Shown here one piece after another: positions 33,737 through 43,590 of a DNA stretch of 64,000 bases; positions within the stretch are counted from its first letter, which is position 1, and each line of letters begins with the position of its first letter. Source of the stretch: an uncultured Thermomicrobiales bacterium (GTDB lineage Bacteria > Chloroflexota > Chloroflexia > Thermomicrobiales > UBA6265); NCBI GenBank assembly GCA_902806335.1, contig CADCWG010000146.1:62001-126000 (forward strand), given 5' to 3'. The notes under the pieces are model-generated. The model did no database searches. It was not told where the DNA came from and saw only the letters and a list, made by a program, of their open reading frames with translations. The translations under genes were made by a program, and so were the position numbers.

Positions 33737-34759
33737 ATGGACGAGACGTACGACGTGGTGGTCGTCGGTGGCGGCGCGGCGGGGCTCAGCGGGGCCCTCG
33801 CCCTGGCCCGGGCGCGCCGCTCGGTGCTGGTGATCGACGCCGGCACCCCGCGCAACGCACCGGCCGGGCACGTGCACAACTACCTGGCCCGCGAGGGCAT
33901 CGCGCCCGCGGACCTGCTGGCCGCGGGGCGGGCGGAGGTGACCGGCTACGGCGGCGACGTCGTCACCGGCCGCGTCACCGGGGCCGAGCCCCTGGGCGAC
34001 CCGGAGGAGGGCGGGGGCTTCCGGGTGCTGTTCGGAGACGGGTCCGGGCCCAGGAGCGTGGGGGCGCGGCGCCTCCTGGTGACCACGGGCCTCGTGGACG
34101 AGTTACCCGACGTGCCCGGCCTGGCCGAGCGGTGGGGACGCGACGTCCTGCACTGCCCGTACTGCCACGGCTGGGAGGTGCGCGACCGAGCGATCGGGGT
34201 GCTGGCCAGCAGCCCGCTCGCGGCGCACCAGGCACAACTGTTCCGGCAACTGAGCGCGGACGTGACCCTGTTCCTCCACCAGGTGCCCGCTCTCAGCCCT
34301 GAGGAGCGCGAGCAGATGGCCGCCCGCGACGTCAGGCTCGTGGAGGGCGAGGTGGTCGGGTTAGAGGTCTCCGACGACCGGCTCACCGGCATCCGCCTCC
34401 GACCTGGCGAGGTCATCCCGGTGCAGGCTCTGGCGGTCCAGCCCCGCTTCATCGCCCGCGCCGAGGTGCTGACATCCCTCGGACTGCTGCCGTCCGACAT
34501 GGAGATGGGCGGCCACGTCCTCGGCACGTATGTTGCCGCCGACCCCAACTGGGCCACGGCGGTTCCCGGGGTGTGGGTGGCCGGCAATGTCGCGGACCTG
34601 CGGGCCCAGGTGATCAGCGCCGCCGCCGCGGGCATGAACGCCGCCGCGGCCATCAACGCCGACCTGATCGCCGAGGAGGTCCGCCACGCCGTGGCCGCCC
34701 ACCGCCGTCGGCACGAGCCTGTCGGCGTTCTCGTGAGCGACGACCGAGCAGCGGACTGA
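33737..34759 (+). CDS. Thioredoxin-reductase-like FAD-dependent oxidoreductase
   Basis: A 340-residue flavoprotein. The N-terminal FAD-binding motif is VVVVGGGAAGLSGALALARA (about residues 7-26). A redox motif CPYCHG at about residues 141-146 corresponds to the CxxC of thioredoxin reductases. The C-terminal FAD segment PGVWVAGNVADLRAQVISAA is at about 277-296. The region expected to bind NADPH (near residue 153) has LASSPLAAHQAQL rather than a canonical GxGxxA, so the electron donor is uncertain. ATG follows GAGGAGC. It is followed about 100 bp later by a methyltransferase gene and could share its transcript. Confidence 0.88.
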   Translation: MDETYDVVVVGGGAAGLSGALALARARRSVLVIDAGTPRNAPAGHVHNYLAREGIAPADLLAAGRAEVTGYGGDVVTGRVTGAEPLGDPEEGGGFRVLFGDGSGPRSVGARRLLVTTGLVDELPDVPGLAERWGRDVLHCPYCHGWEVRDRAIGVLASSPLAAHQAQLFRQLSADVTLFLHQVPALSPEEREQMAARDVRLVEGEVVGLEVSDDRLTGIRLRPGEVIPVQALAVQPRFIARAEVLTSLGLLPSDMEMGGHVLGTYVAADPNWATAVPGVWVAGNVADLRAQVISAAAAGMNAAAAINADLIAEEVRHAVAAHRRRHEPVGVLVSDDRAAD

Positions 34760-34857
34760 GTTAGGAGGCGTGGGGGTAGGGAGCACGGCCATGATCCCGA
34801 GCAGCACCCGGAACCTCGACCCCCTCGACCGAGCCGACGACCGGGAGCACGGAGACC

Positions 34858-35481
34858 ATGCTTGACGAGCAGTCCTGGGACGAGCGCTACCGCTCCCGCG
34901 CCGCGGTCTGGAGCGGCGCTCCTAACCCCCAGCTCGTCGCCGAGGCGGCCGACCTCATGCCCGGCACGGCGCTCGACGCGGGGAGCGGCGAGGGGGCCGA
35001 CGCCCTCTGGCTGGCCGCACGCGGCTGGCGGGTGTCGGCGGTCGATTTCTCCGTCACCGCCCTGGCGCGCGGCGCCGCCCAGGCGGAGGTCCTCGGCGAC
35101 GAGGTAGCGGGACGCATCGCCTGGGTGCACGCCGACCTGACCGCCTGGGAACCGCCCGAGGGCGACTTCGACCTGGTCTCCGCCCAGTTCATGCACCTGC
35201 CCGCCGCCCCGCGGCGGGCTCTGTTTGCCCGGCTGGCCACCGCGGTGGCGCCCGGCGGGACCCTGCTCATCGTCGGCCACCACCCGTCTGACCTGGAGAC
35301 GACGGTGCCCCGCCCCCCGCTGCCCGACCTGTTCTACTCCGCCGAGGAGGTCGCGGGATCTCTCGATCCCGAGGAGTGGGACATCCTCGTCGCCGAGGCC
35401 AGGCCGCGGAACGCCAGCGACCCCGAGGGCCGGACGGTTACGATCCACGACACGGTGCTCCGAGCCCAAAGGCGTCCGTGA
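34858..35481 (+). CDS. Class I SAM-dependent methyltransferase
   Basis: A 207-residue enzyme with the Rossmann-type methyltransferase fold. Motif I is ALDAGSGEGADALWLA (about residues 38-53), post-I is VSAVDFSVTAL (about 58-68), and the motif IV region reads FDLVSAQFMHLP (about 102-113). The N-terminal WDERYRSRAAVWSGAPNPQL is typical of a subfamily often annotated as tellurite-resistance-like or generic methyltransferase. GGAG precedes the ATG. Its substrate is unknown. It lies downstream of the TrxB-like gene. Confidence 0.85.
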   Translation: MLDEQSWDERYRSRAAVWSGAPNPQLVAEAADLMPGTALDAGSGEGADALWLAARGWRVSAVDFSVTALARGAAQAEVLGDEVAGRIAWVHADLTAWEPPEGDFDLVSAQFMHLPAAPRRALFARLATAVAPGGTLLIVGHHPSDLETTVPRPPLPDLFYSAEEVAGSLDPEEWDILVAEARPRNASDPEGRTVTIHDTVLRAQRRP

Positions 35482-36052
35482 CCGCGCTGTCGTCGGTCCC
35501 ATGCCCCGCCAGTCCGGGCGGCTCGGGGTGGACGAGCGGCGGTGGCCCGAAGGACGGCGTCCACCGCGGCGACGCGGGCGCGTTCGCGAAGTCGTCGGCA
35601 GGGAACATCCCAGCGGACCCGACTTCGCCGCACGCCCAGAGGGAAAGGGCACGAGTCTGGAGTACGTGTCCTGCGCGGGATCACGTCGGCGTCGGGACGG
35701 CGGGCCGCCCCTCCCTCCCGTCCGGCTGAGGCAGACCGGCGGCCGGACACAGCCCACAGTCCCTGACACCGGATCCGGGAGATCCCCGCCGCTCCGCTCG
35801 GCAGACTCGCGGCCGGCTGACGCCAGCTTCGTTCCTGAGCCCGCGGCTTGCTCCGGGCGGCCCCAACCATCCCCGCGCCCCAATACCACCACCGACCAGA
35901 CGGATTCAGTGTGGGTCCGCGCTGCCGACGACAACACGCGGCTCGCCGAGATGGTCCCGGCTCGGTCCGTGGCGGAGCAGGCAGCGTAAGCGTCTCGACC
36001 TACCCGATCCTTGCCACGGTCGGAGAGGCGGGGGCCCGGCCGCTCACCTCCG
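35482..36052. other. Intergenic region before proC
   Basis: No gene is seen. The repeat copy C occupies 35759-35917. The genes on each side converge here, so terminators are expected, but I see no clear one. Confidence 0.5.
35759..35917 (+). repeat. Interspersed repeat element, copy C (MITE/REP-like)
   Basis: About 159 bp. It begins GTCCCTGACACCGGATCCGG and matches copy A at 4876 in 47 of the first 59 positions without gaps. It ends with CGGATTCAGTGTGGG, corresponding to the right end of copy A. The inner CCCGGGGC hairpin of copy A is degenerate here. Confidence 0.6.
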
Positions 36053-36946
36053 TCAGCCGTCGGTCCGGTCGCGCTCGGCCGCTCCGAGGGTGAGGGTGCG
36101 CTGGTAGGCGGCGTAGACGGCGCGGGAGAGGACCGTCCGCATGCCGCCCTTCTCCATCTGGTAGACCGCCTCGGCGCTCGTCCCGCCGGGCGAGGTGACC
36201 ATGTTCCGCAGCTCGGCCATGTGCTTGCCCGAGTCGCGGGCGAAGGCGACCGAGCCGGCAACGGTCTGGAGAACGATCTGCTCGGCGATCCGGCGCGGGA
36301 AGCCCATGTGGACCCCGGCGTCGATCAGCGCCTCCATCATCAGGAAGACGTAGGTCGGCCCCGTGCCGGAGAGGGCCGTCGCCATGTCGACGTACTTCTC
36401 CTCCTCGACCTCGAGCTCCTCGCCGAGCGCGCCGAGGGCGGCTCGGACCCACGCCTTGTGGCCCGGGTCGACGTCGGCCGTCGCCGTCCAGACGCTCATC
36501 CCCTGGCCGACTTGGGCCGGGGTGTTCGGCATCACGCGCACGATCGCGTCGTGGCCCAGCCCCCGGCTGAGCGCGGCGATCCCCGCGCCGGCGACGACCG
36601 AGACCGCGACCTGGGCCGGCGAGAAGCGGCCGTGGAGCTGCCGCATCACCCCGGCGAGGACCTGGGGCTTGACCGTCAGCAGGACCAGGTCGCCCTCGGT
36701 GACCGCCTCCCGGTTGCCCTCGACGGTCACGATCCCAAACCGGTCGGCGAGGCGACGGCGCCGGTCCTCGCGGGGGTGGCTGGCCGTGATCCGGTCGGGC
36801 GCGATCATGCCACGGCCAAGCAGCCCGGCGATCATCGACTCCGCCATCACCCCGGCGCCGACGAAGGCTAGCCGCGCATCGGCCAGCGCCCCGACCTCGA
36901 CACCGTCGTCCGGTCCGGCGCCGCCGGTCCCACCCGCTCCCGCCAC
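36053..36946 (-). CDS. proC: Pyrroline-5-carboxylate reductase
   Basis: A 297-residue enzyme for the last step of proline synthesis: NAD(P)H reduction of 1-pyrroline-5-carboxylate. The N-terminal Rossmann motif is [18 protein letters not shown] (about residues 25-42). [10 protein letters not shown] and [18 protein letters not shown] (about 134-151) are diagnostic of ProC. The C-terminal signature is [20 protein letters not shown]. An extra 20 Gly/Ala/Asp-rich residues precede the fold. It is on the minus strand and divergent from the DUF255 gene; its promoter should lie between 36947 and 37180, where I see no clear hexamers. Confidence 0.95.
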   Translation of the reverse strand: MAGAGGTGGAGPDDGVEVGALADARLAFVGAGVMAESMIAGLLGRGMIAPDRITASHPREDRRRRLADRFGIVTVEGNREAVTEGDLVLLTVKPQVLAGVMRQLHGRFSPAQVAVSVVAGAGIAALSRGLGHDAIVRVMPNTPAQVGQGMSVWTATADVDPGHKAWVRAALGALGEELEVEEEKYVDMATALSGTGPTYVFLMMEALIDAGVHMGFPRRIAEQIVLQTVAGSVAFARDSGKHMAELRNMVTSPGGTSAEAVYQMEKGGMRTVLSRAVYAAYQRTLTLGAAERDRTDG

Positions 36947-37181
36947 GTCGCCCCTCCCTTACCTTGCCAGAGACCGCCATTGTAGTGGCCCCCGTGTCCC
37001 GCCTACCGCCCGATCCGCCGGAGCCCACCGGACGGAAAGACGTTCCCTGGTGGGGCCCACTGGGTCCCGGTTCCCGGGATCCGCCATGCCCAACGGCACC
37101 CGCCTTGCAAGCCCAGAGGGTGCCGTCGCCCGCCGCGGGGACCGCCGAGGACCGCCCGACCACCCGGAAAGCGAGCGCCCG

Positions 37182-39260
37182 ATGCCGAACCGCCTGGCCG
37201 CCGAGACGAGCCCGTATCTCCTCCAGCACAAGGACAACCCGGTCGAGTGGTACCCGTGGGGTCCGGAGGCCCTGGGCAGGGCGAAGGTCGAGGACAAGCC
37301 GATCCTCGTCAGCATCGGCTACGCTGCCTGCCACTGGTGCCACGTGATGGAGCACGAGTCGTTCGAGGATGAGGCGACGGCCGCGCTGATGAACGAGGCG
37401 TTCGTCTGCATCAAGGTCGACCGCGAGGAGCGCCCCGACGTCGACGGCATCTACATGAGCGCCGTCCAGGCGATGACCGGCCACGGCGGCTGGCCGCTCA
37501 ACTGCTTCCTCACCCCCGACGGCGTCCCCTTCTTCGGCGGCACCTACTGGCCACCCGCCGAACGGATGGGGATGCCGAGCTTCCGCCGCATCCTGGCGAG
37601 CGTCGCCGAGGCCTGGCAGGACCGCCGCGACGCGGTCGCGGAGAACGCCGCCCAGCTCGGGGAGTACCTCCAGCGCTCCTCGCGCTCCGCGCCGGCGCCG
37701 GGCGACCTGACGACGGCCACCCTCGACGCGGCCGCCGCGGCGCTCGCGGAGGACGTCGATCCCCAGCACGGCGGCTTCGGGGGCGCCCCGAAGTTCCCGC
37801 AGCCGGTGGTGATCGACTTCCTCCTCCGCCACCACCGCCGCACGGGAGACGAGCGGTCGCGGGGGATGGCCGAGCTGACCCTCGATCGGATGGCCGCCGG
37901 AGGGCTCTACGACCACGTCGGGGGCGGGTTCCACCGCTACAGCGTCGACGCGGTCTGGCTGGTGCCCCACTTCGAGAAGATGCTCTACGACAACGCCCAG
38001 CTCGCCCGCGTCTACCTCGACGCCGCCCGCGCGCTCGGACACGACCGCTACCGCCGCGTCGCGACCGAGACGCTCGAGTACGTCGCCCGCGAGATGACCT
38101 CCCCCGAAGGGGGGTTCTACGCGACCCAGGACGCCGACAGCGAGGGTGAGGAAGGCCGGTTCTACGTCTGGACCCCCGCCGAGATCGACGCGGTGCTCGG
38201 CGCCGACGACGGGCGGGTCGTCCGCGCCTACTACGGGGTCACCGAGCGCGGGAACTTCGAAGGTCGCAACATCCTGAACACGCCCCGGCCCGCCGCGACC
38301 GTCGCTGCTGAGCTCGGGATGGCCGAGGACGCCCTGCTGGCGACGGTGGCGGCCACCCGGACCAAGCTCTACGACTCCCGCGAGCAACGCGTCCACCCCG
38401 GACGGGACGAGAAGATCATCACCGCCTGGAACGGCCTGATGCTCCGCGCCTTCGCCGAGGGATCCACGGTGCTCGGACGGCGCGACTTCCTCGGCCTGGC
38501 CGAGCGGAATGCCGACTTCGTGCTGACGCGCCTGCGGACGGACGATGGCCGCCTCCGCCGGACGGCGAAGGACGGCCAGGCCAAGCTCGACGGCTACCTG
38601 GAGGACTACGCCTTCCTCGCCGACGGCCTGCTCGCGCTCTACCAGGCGACCTTCGACCGGCGCTGGGTGGAGGCGGCGATCAGCCTCGCCGAGACGATGG
38701 TGGCCGACTTCGCCGACCCCGAGGGCGACCTCTTCTACGACACCGGTGCCCACCACGAGACCCTCGTCGCCCGGCCCCGCGACCTCCAGGACGGCGCGAC
38801 CCCGGCCGGCAATTCGGTCGCGGCCGAGGCGCTGCTGCGGCTCGCGGCGCTGACCGGGCGGGACGAGTGGGCGCGACGCGCCGAGGGCATCCTGCGGACC
38901 CTGGCGAACCCGATGGCGGAGCACCCGACCGCCTTCGGTCAGTTCCTGTGCGCCGCCGACCTCGCCCTGGCCGGCGTCCGCGAGTTGACCCTAGTCGGCT
39001 CACCCACGGACACCGCCTTCCGCGACCTGGCCCGCCAGGTGACCGACCGGTACGAGCCGAACCTGGTCGCCGCGCGCTTCGACCCGGCGGAGCCTGACCT
39101 CGCCGACCTCCTGCCCCTCGTCGCCGACCGGCCGATGCGGGACGGCCAGGCCACCGCCTACCTCTGCGAGCGTGGCGCTTGCCTGCCGCCCGTGACCGAC
39201 CCCGCGGCCCTCGCGTCCCTGCTGGCCCAGGGGACCGCCGCGGCCTGGCCGGTGAGCTGA
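37182..39260 (+). CDS. DUF255 thioredoxin-domain protein (YyaL/SPATA20 family)
   Basis: A 692-residue protein. The N-terminal thioredoxin-fold domain (DUF255) starts [20 protein letters not shown] and carries a CHWC motif at residues 50-53 ([16 protein letters not shown]). The central and C-terminal part is an (alpha/alpha)6-barrel of the GlcNAc 2-epimerase/mannosidase type ([43 protein letters not shown]). The family is widespread; its function is not defined. Length is normal. The ATG at 37182 opens the conserved region; the frame is open far upstream but without conservation. Confidence 0.93.
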   Translation: MPNRLAAETSPYLLQHKDNPVEWYPWGPEALGRAKVEDKPILVSIGYAACHWCHVMEHESFEDEATAALMNEAFVCIKVDREERPDVDGIYMSAVQAMTGHGGWPLNCFLTPDGVPFFGGTYWPPAERMGMPSFRRILASVAEAWQDRRDAVAENAAQLGEYLQRSSRSAPAPGDLTTATLDAAAAALAEDVDPQHGGFGGAPKFPQPVVIDFLLRHHRRTGDERSRGMAELTLDRMAAGGLYDHVGGGFHRYSVDAVWLVPHFEKMLYDNAQLARVYLDAARALGHDRYRRVATETLEYVAREMTSPEGGFYATQDADSEGEEGRFYVWTPAEIDAVLGADDGRVVRAYYGVTERGNFEGRNILNTPRPAATVAAELGMAEDALLATVAATRTKLYDSREQRVHPGRDEKIITAWNGLMLRAFAEGSTVLGRRDFLGLAERNADFVLTRLRTDDGRLRRTAKDGQAKLDGYLEDYAFLADGLLALYQATFDRRWVEAAISLAETMVADFADPEGDLFYDTGAHHETLVARPRDLQDGATPAGNSVAAEALLRLAALTGRDEWARRAEGILRTLANPMAEHPTAFGQFLCAADLALAGVRELTLVGSPTDTAFRDLARQVTDRYEPNLVAARFDPAEPDLADLLPLVADRPMRDGQATAYLCERGACLPPVTDPAALASLLAQGTAAAWPVS

Positions 39261-39624
39261 GGCCCTTGGCCGCCCGGATCGCCAGCGGCTAAGACGGAAT
39301 CCGGGTGATCGAAGGGGATTCGCCCGGCGGGCTCGCGGTGGGCTTGAGCCGGCCGCGAGCCCGAGTCTCTGACCCAGAGGCTCGGTCCGCTGCCGGCGGA
39401 GCCGCCGGCGCGTCCCCATCCCTCCACCGAGCAGCCGGATTCCGGATAACCGGACAGCGCCGCCGACCGAAGGTTGTGTGCGACCGGCGCCCCGGACGTG
39501 GCCGTCTGCGGTCCTCCCCGCCGAGCAAACGCTGCGGGCCAGCGTGCCCGGCGCGCCGCACGGCGTCACGCCCGCCTCAGCCGCGAACGGTTCCCGGGCA
39601 GCGATCGCGTGGGGATCGGCGGCG
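39261..39624. other. Intergenic region between convergent genes, mostly repeat copy B
   Basis: No gene is seen. Copy B of the interspersed repeat takes up 39284-39450; the remainder shows no nameable signal. Confidence 0.5.
39284..39450 (+). repeat. Interspersed repeat element, copy B (MITE/REP-like)
   Basis: It begins AGCGGCTAAGACGGAATCCG, shared with copy E. The next part has ATTCGCCCGGCGGGCTCGCGG-like sequence, close to copy A's TTCGCCCGGCGGGGTCGCGG. The right end GCCGGATTCCGGATAA mirrors the left end. The inside holds several G/C-rich inverted repeats. Confidence 0.55.
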
Positions 39625-40254
39625 TCAGCCCCCGCCGCCGCCCGGCTCGCGGCGTAGTGCCCAGAACCGGATCGCTCCGGGGACGTCCGTCTCGTCGACC
39701 ACCTCGAAGCCCTGCCGACGGTAGAAGCGCAGGTTCCGCTCGTTGTGGGTCTCCAGGTAGCAGGGGACCCCGGCCACGTCCGCTCGGTCCAGCCCGGCCC
39801 CGAGGAGCGCGCCGCCGATGCCCTGCCCGGCGCGCTCCGGCTCGACGGCAAGCAGCCAGAGGTACCAGTGCGGTGCGGTCATCACCCGGTGATGGGTGGA
39901 CTCCATCGGGCCGGTGAGGCGAAGAAGCCGCCGCATGCCGTCCGCACCGAGGCGAACGCAACCGGTCATCATCCCGGACCGCAGCATCCGCACCGGGCTC
40001 GCCGCGGTGTTGCCGGGCGCCAGCCAGACCGCGACTCCCGCCAGGTCCGCCGTCGCGTCGACGCGGCCGTAGCGCAGGCCGTAGCCGGCCAGGCCAGCGA
40101 AGAAGGCCGGCAGGACTCGCCTCCGGCGGGCGCCGTCCGGCACGAGGTAGCGCATCATCGGGTCGTCCTGGAAGGCCCGTCCGAGCAGGGCCACGGCCTC
40201 CCGCCTTCGGGCCGGTGGCAACGGGGCGAGGGCGTCCTGGTCCGGTCCGGTCAA
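39625..40254 (-). CDS. GNAT-family N-acetyltransferase
   Basis: A 209-residue acetyltransferase. The acetyl-CoA loop is seen in LAVEPERAGQGIGGALLGAG (about residues 129-148, matching Q/RxxGxG/A), followed by CYLETHNERNLRFYRRQGFEVV typical of the GNAT C-terminus. The N-terminal part (RREAVALLGRAFQDDPMMRYLVPD) resembles acyltransferases of this subgroup. I choose a TTG start because AGGGGGAAGACGA lies directly before it; the frame continues upstream through a low-complexity Arg/Ala-rich stretch coded by an 11-bp tandem repeat, which is unlikely to be translated. Substrate unknown. Confidence 0.8.
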   Translation of the reverse strand: MTGPDQDALAPLPPARRREAVALLGRAFQDDPMMRYLVPDGARRRRVLPAFFAGLAGYGLRYGRVDATADLAGVAVWLAPGNTAASPVRMLRSGMMTGCVRLGADGMRRLLRLTGPMESTHHRVMTAPHWYLWLLAVEPERAGQGIGGALLGAGLDRADVAGVPCYLETHNERNLRFYRRQGFEVVDETDVPGAIRFWALRREPGGGGG

Positions 40255-40274
40255 TCGTCTTCCCCCTCTGCCGC

Positions 40275-40340
40275 GCGGGTGCGCCGCGGGTGCGCCGCGG
40301 GTGCGCCGCGGGTGCGCCGCGGGTGCGCCACTGGTGCGCC
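40275..40340. repeat. 11-bp tandem repeat, GCGGGTGCGCC, five exact copies plus one variant
   Basis: Units at 40275, 40286, 40297, 40308 and 40319 are identical; a sixth (40330-40340) reads ACTGGTGCGCC. The array ends about 20 bp upstream of the GNAT start codon, where the promoter or leader should lie. Eleven bases is about one helical turn. Confidence 0.9.
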
Positions 40341-40507
40341 GCCGGGCGGTCTGACCCCCCGATCGCCGTCGTCTCGCACGACTCGCCGCTGGGGCCGATG
40401 ACGCCGCTCCGACTCTTACAACCTGTCTTACAGCCTGCCGCCCCATGAACCGGCCATCGGAGCGCACCGGCGGTAGACAACACATTGACGTGCCGGTCCG
40501 GCGATCG

Positions 40508-41311
40508 TTACACCCCCAGCCACCCGTGGAGGCGGGTCAGGGACTCCACGCACTCGGCGGTCGGGTCGCGGTCGTCGGGCCCGTGCTCGATGCTGATCCG
40601 CCCGGCATAGCCGATCTGTCGGAGGGCGGCGAGGCAGCGCTCGACCGGCACGATGCCGTCGCCGAGGGCGACGGTGTGGTGGGCGCCCGCTGCCCGCACG
40701 TCCTTGAGGTGAACGTGGAGCACGCGGTCGCCGAGGACCGTGATCGCGTCGGCCGCGTCGTAGCTCTGGGTGGCGTACCAGCCGGTGTCGACGGCCGTGC
40801 CCACCCGACCGCCCGCCGCGTCACCCAGCTTGGCCAGCATCTCGTCCGGCGTCTTCTCGAGGTGGTTCTCGACCGCGAGCCGAAGGTCGAACGCGTCCAG
40901 CGTCTCGATCACGGCGGCTCGGTCGGTGGCGAGGAGCGGGGTCGACCCGCCCAGGATCCCAGCGCCCATCGCCTCGGCGATCCGCGCGGCCGCCGCGAAC
41001 TCTTCCGGCGTGGCGCCGAACCCGCCGGCCAGGCTGACGACCCGGAGGCCGTGCCGGTCGAGGAGGTCGCGCGCCGCGACGAGGTGCGCCTCCGTCGCCC
41101 ACGACCAGTGGAGGTGGGCCAGCCAGAGGTCGATCGCCCGGAAGCCCATCGCGCGGACCGCGTCGAGCATGCCGCCGAAGCGCTCGGGAAAGGTCTCGAT
41201 TGGCGCGAAGAAGGCGTTGGTCGTCCGGTCGCCCTGGCCCCAGCCGCCGTCCATCCGGTAGCCGAGCTGCCTGGCGACGAAGTTGGCGCTCATGAACGAG
41301 ACAGGCCCCAC
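40508..41311 (-). CDS. Sugar phosphate isomerase/epimerase-family TIM-barrel protein
   Basis: A 267-residue AP-endonuclease-2/xylose-isomerase-like barrel. Metal ligands appear in family order: Glu in LRLAVENHLEK, Asp in GTAVDTGWYAT, His in VLHVHLKDVRA and Glu in RISIEHGPDDRDP. Such enzymes isomerise or epimerise sugars and inositols. A GTG start at 41311 is chosen because AAGAGGTG lies just upstream; the frame is open further but enters the shadow of the next gene. It is probably the second gene of a two-gene minus-strand operon with the FAH-family gene, about 105 bp away. Substrate unknown. Confidence 0.85.
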   Translation of the reverse strand: MGPVSFMSANFVARQLGYRMDGGWGQGDRTTNAFFAPIETFPERFGGMLDAVRAMGFRAIDLWLAHLHWSWATEAHLVAARDLLDRHGLRVVSLAGGFGATPEEFAAAARIAEAMGAGILGGSTPLLATDRAAVIETLDAFDLRLAVENHLEKTPDEMLAKLGDAAGGRVGTAVDTGWYATQSYDAADAITVLGDRVLHVHLKDVRAAGAHHTVALGDGIVPVERCLAALRQIGYAGRISIEHGPDDRDPTAECVESLTRLHGWLGV

Positions 41312-41415
41312 GCTCACCTCTTGGTCCCCGCGACGATGGGATCGTCCGCCGGGCTGTCTGCCCCGCGTCGTGTGGGGGAGGGGCGGACGCGGTGTCGCGC
41401 CCCTCCCCCGGGACC

Positions 41416-42195
41416 CTAGCGGGCGGTGACCGGGTTCCGGAGCACGCCGACCCCACCGACCTCGACCTCGATGGTGTCGCCGGGCCGCATCGGTCCGACG
41501 CCCTCGGGGGTGCCGGTCATGATCACGTCGCCGGGCTCGAGCGTCATGATCCCGCTGATGTAGGCGATCAGAGCCGGCACGTCGAAGATCATGTCGCGGG
41601 TCGTCGACGACTGCTTGGTCTCGCCGTTGAGGCGGGAGACCACCGCGAGGCCGTCCCCCGCCGTCGGGTCGAGGTCGGTCGCCACGCAGGGGCCGAGCGG
41701 GCAGTAGGTGTCGAAGCCCTTGGCCCGCACCCACTGGCCGTCCTTCTGCTGGAGCGGCCGGTCGGAGACGTCGTTGCCGGCGGTGTAGCCGAGGATGTAG
41801 TCGGCCGCCGACGCGGCGGCAACGCCCCTGGCCCGCCGCCCGATCACGACCGCGAGCTCGGCCTCGTGGTCGGTCCGGTTGTCCGGGTTGGCGATAGCGA
41901 TCGGCGCGCCGTGTCCGACCAGCGCGGAGGGCGGCTTCATGAACAGCACCGGCTCCTCGGGCACCGCCCGGGTGGCGTCGGTCTCGGTGACGTGGGCGGC
42001 GTAGTTGAGACCGACGCAGACGATCTTGCCGGGCTGGACCGGCGGCAGCAGCGTCAGCTCGCCCAGCGCCCCGACCGCCGACCCGGCGGTCAGCCCGCCC
42101 GCGAACGGGTCGCCGTCGGCGGCGTGGACCGTCTCCCCGTCGAGCACGCCGTAGCGCGCCTGTCCCGCCCCGTCCTGGTACCGCACGAACTTCAC
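41416..42195 (-). CDS. Fumarylacetoacetate hydrolase (FAH) family protein
   Basis: A 259-residue enzyme of the FAH superfamily, which cleaves or hydrates 1,3-dicarbonyl acids using a divalent metal. Motifs: IVCVGLNYAAHVTET (about residues 58-72), the metal-binding Glu/Asp set in RTDHEAELAVVIG (about 108-120), YTAGNDVSDRPLQ, and the C-terminal GDVIMTGTPEGVGPM (about 222-236). The GTG start has GGGAGGGAG upstream. Homologues include 2-hydroxyhepta-2,4-diene-1,7-dioate isomerases and acylpyruvases. With the downstream isomerase gene it may serve breakdown of a sugar acid; this is inference. Confidence 0.9.
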   Translation of the reverse strand: MKFVRYQDGAGQARYGVLDGETVHAADGDPFAGGLTAGSAVGALGELTLLPPVQPGKIVCVGLNYAAHVTETDATRAVPEEPVLFMKPPSALVGHGAPIAIANPDNRTDHEAELAVVIGRRARGVAAASAADYILGYTAGNDVSDRPLQQKDGQWVRAKGFDTYCPLGPCVATDLDPTAGDGLAVVSRLNGETKQSSTTRDMIFDVPALIAYISGIMTLEPGDVIMTGTPEGVGPMRPGDTIEVEVGGVGVLRNPVTAR

Positions 42196-42752
42196 GCGTC
42201 GCTCCCTCCCACGCTGCGCCGGCTCGGTTGGGGACGGCCCCGGCCGTCGCCCGCCGCCTCGTTGGTCGCCGGCCGAACCCACGGTGCCCCCTCGGACGGC
42301 GCATTCTAGCCCTGGCCCGACCACAGTGGTGGCGAGCGGTCGGCCCTGAGGGTCGGTGGCCGGCATCCAGGCGACGGCCTCTCTCTCCACCGGCCCGCCG
42401 GGGACGCGCTGTCGCCCGCCTGTCCGGGGCACCTGACCGGGCGACATCGCGCCGGCGCCTGGCTGAACACGGTGCCCGTAGCAGAGGTGCCCCACCAGGG
42501 CGGCAACGCGGGCCCTCGGCGGCGTGGCCGGGGTAGAATCAGACGGGGTCTCCGCCAGCCCCGGACCTGTCGGCGCTGCCGCCGGCCCCGCCTGGATGAC
42601 GCACCGGTAGGCCGCCCTGATCGGCCGCCCTCTGAGCCACCCTTCCCAGCCACCCAAGGAGCGCGGACAGCCGCCGTCGCGGCCCTCGGCGCCGTCTCCG
42701 CCGGGGCCGCCCACGTCCCCATGCCTCGCACACCCGCGAACAGGAGTCGCGC
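42196..42752. other. Divergent intergenic region with TAGAAT -10 candidates on both strands
   Basis: No gene is seen. TAGAAT occurs on the minus strand at 42303-42308, 108 bp before the FAH gene, and on the plus strand at 42534-42539, about 214 bp before the SCO1664-like gene. Neither has a good -35 at 17 bp. Confidence 0.4.
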
Positions 42753-43523
42753 ATGCCCGACCTGTTCCTCCAGTTACACGAGGACGACGCGGCCGCCGAG
42801 CCCGCGCCGCCGCTCGCCGAAGCGGACGCCCTCGCCCTGCTGCGCGACGCCGACTTCACGGCCGCCCAGCTGATCCCGTGGGGGAGCAACTACACCTTCG
42901 GCGTCGCGCTGGAGAACGCCGACGGCCGCGCCCAGCTGGCGATCTACAAGCCCCGCGCCGGCGAGGCCCCGCTCTACGACTTCCCCGACGGCACCCTCTA
43001 CAAGCGGGAGCTCGCGTCCTACCTCCTCAGCCGCCATCTGGGCTGGGAGATTGTCCCGCCGACGGTGGTCCGGGACGGGCCGAACGGCGTCGGCTCGGTT
43101 CAGCTCTACGTCGAGCCGGCCGCGGACGAGGTCGACCCGCAGCGATTCTGGGGCCGCTGCGAGCCCGAGATCGAGAAGATGGTGCTGTTCGACCACGTCG
43201 CCAACAACGCCGATCGCAAGATCGGCCACTGCCTGCGCGACGTCCGGGGCAAGGTCTGGGGCATCGACCACGGCCTGACCTTCCACCGCCAGCCGAAGCT
43301 GCGGACGGTGCTCTGGCAGTACGTCGGCCAGCCCGTGTCCCCCGAGCTGCTCGACGACCTGCGGCGGCTCCAGGACACGCGCCCTGCCGTCGAAGACGAA
43401 CTCGGGCCGCTGCTGGAACGGGGCGAGATCGGCGCGCTGTTCGGCCGCGTCGACAGCCTGGTCCGCAACGGCACCTACCCGGTCCTCAGCGGGCGCCGCA
43501 ATGTCCCGTACGGCTGGTGGTGA
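42753..43523 (+). CDS. SCO1664-family kinase-like protein
   Basis: A 256-residue protein fitting the SCO1664 family (TIGR03843), distantly related to HipA/PI3-4-kinase folds. Visible marks: GSNYTFGVALE and LAIYKPRAGEAPLYDFP (lysine likely ATP-binding, near residue 70), LYKRELASYLLSRHLGW, and the catalytic-type segment NNADRKIGHCL...WGIDHGLTFH near residues 150-175. The family is known mainly from Actinobacteria, and its role is undefined. Translation overlaps or nearly meets the following phosphoribosyltransferase gene, so the two probably form an operon. Confidence 0.85.
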   Translation: MPDLFLQLHEDDAAAEPAPPLAEADALALLRDADFTAAQLIPWGSNYTFGVALENADGRAQLAIYKPRAGEAPLYDFPDGTLYKRELASYLLSRHLGWEIVPPTVVRDGPNGVGSVQLYVEPAADEVDPQRFWGRCEPEIEKMVLFDHVANNADRKIGHCLRDVRGKVWGIDHGLTFHRQPKLRTVLWQYVGQPVSPELLDDLRRLQDTRPAVEDELGPLLERGEIGALFGRVDSLVRNGTYPVLSGRRNVPYGWW

Positions 43524-43590
43524 CGCCGACGAGGACCGCGCGCCCGCCCGCGGCCCGGCAACGGCCGGGCGTTCCCCGCGATCCCAGGCC

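Noticed and set aside
33099-33833. Open frames after the promoter at 33125
   Set aside because: The longest runs into the TrxB-like gene in another frame; neither it nor the 155-codon frame shows any recognisable fold.
36000-38924. A 974-codon minus-strand frame over the DUF255 gene and proC
   Set aside because: Shadow frame; the DUF255 protein on the plus strand and ProC in another frame are clearly real.
40275-40340. Possible CRISPR array
   Set aside because: Eleven-bp head-to-tail units without spacers; this is a minisatellite, and no cas genes are present.
40508-42304. A 598-codon minus-strand frame that would fuse an extra domain to the TIM-barrel isomerase
   Set aside because: The N-terminal part lies over the FAH gene in a different frame and has no domain signature; GTG at 41311 with AAGAGGTG is a better start.
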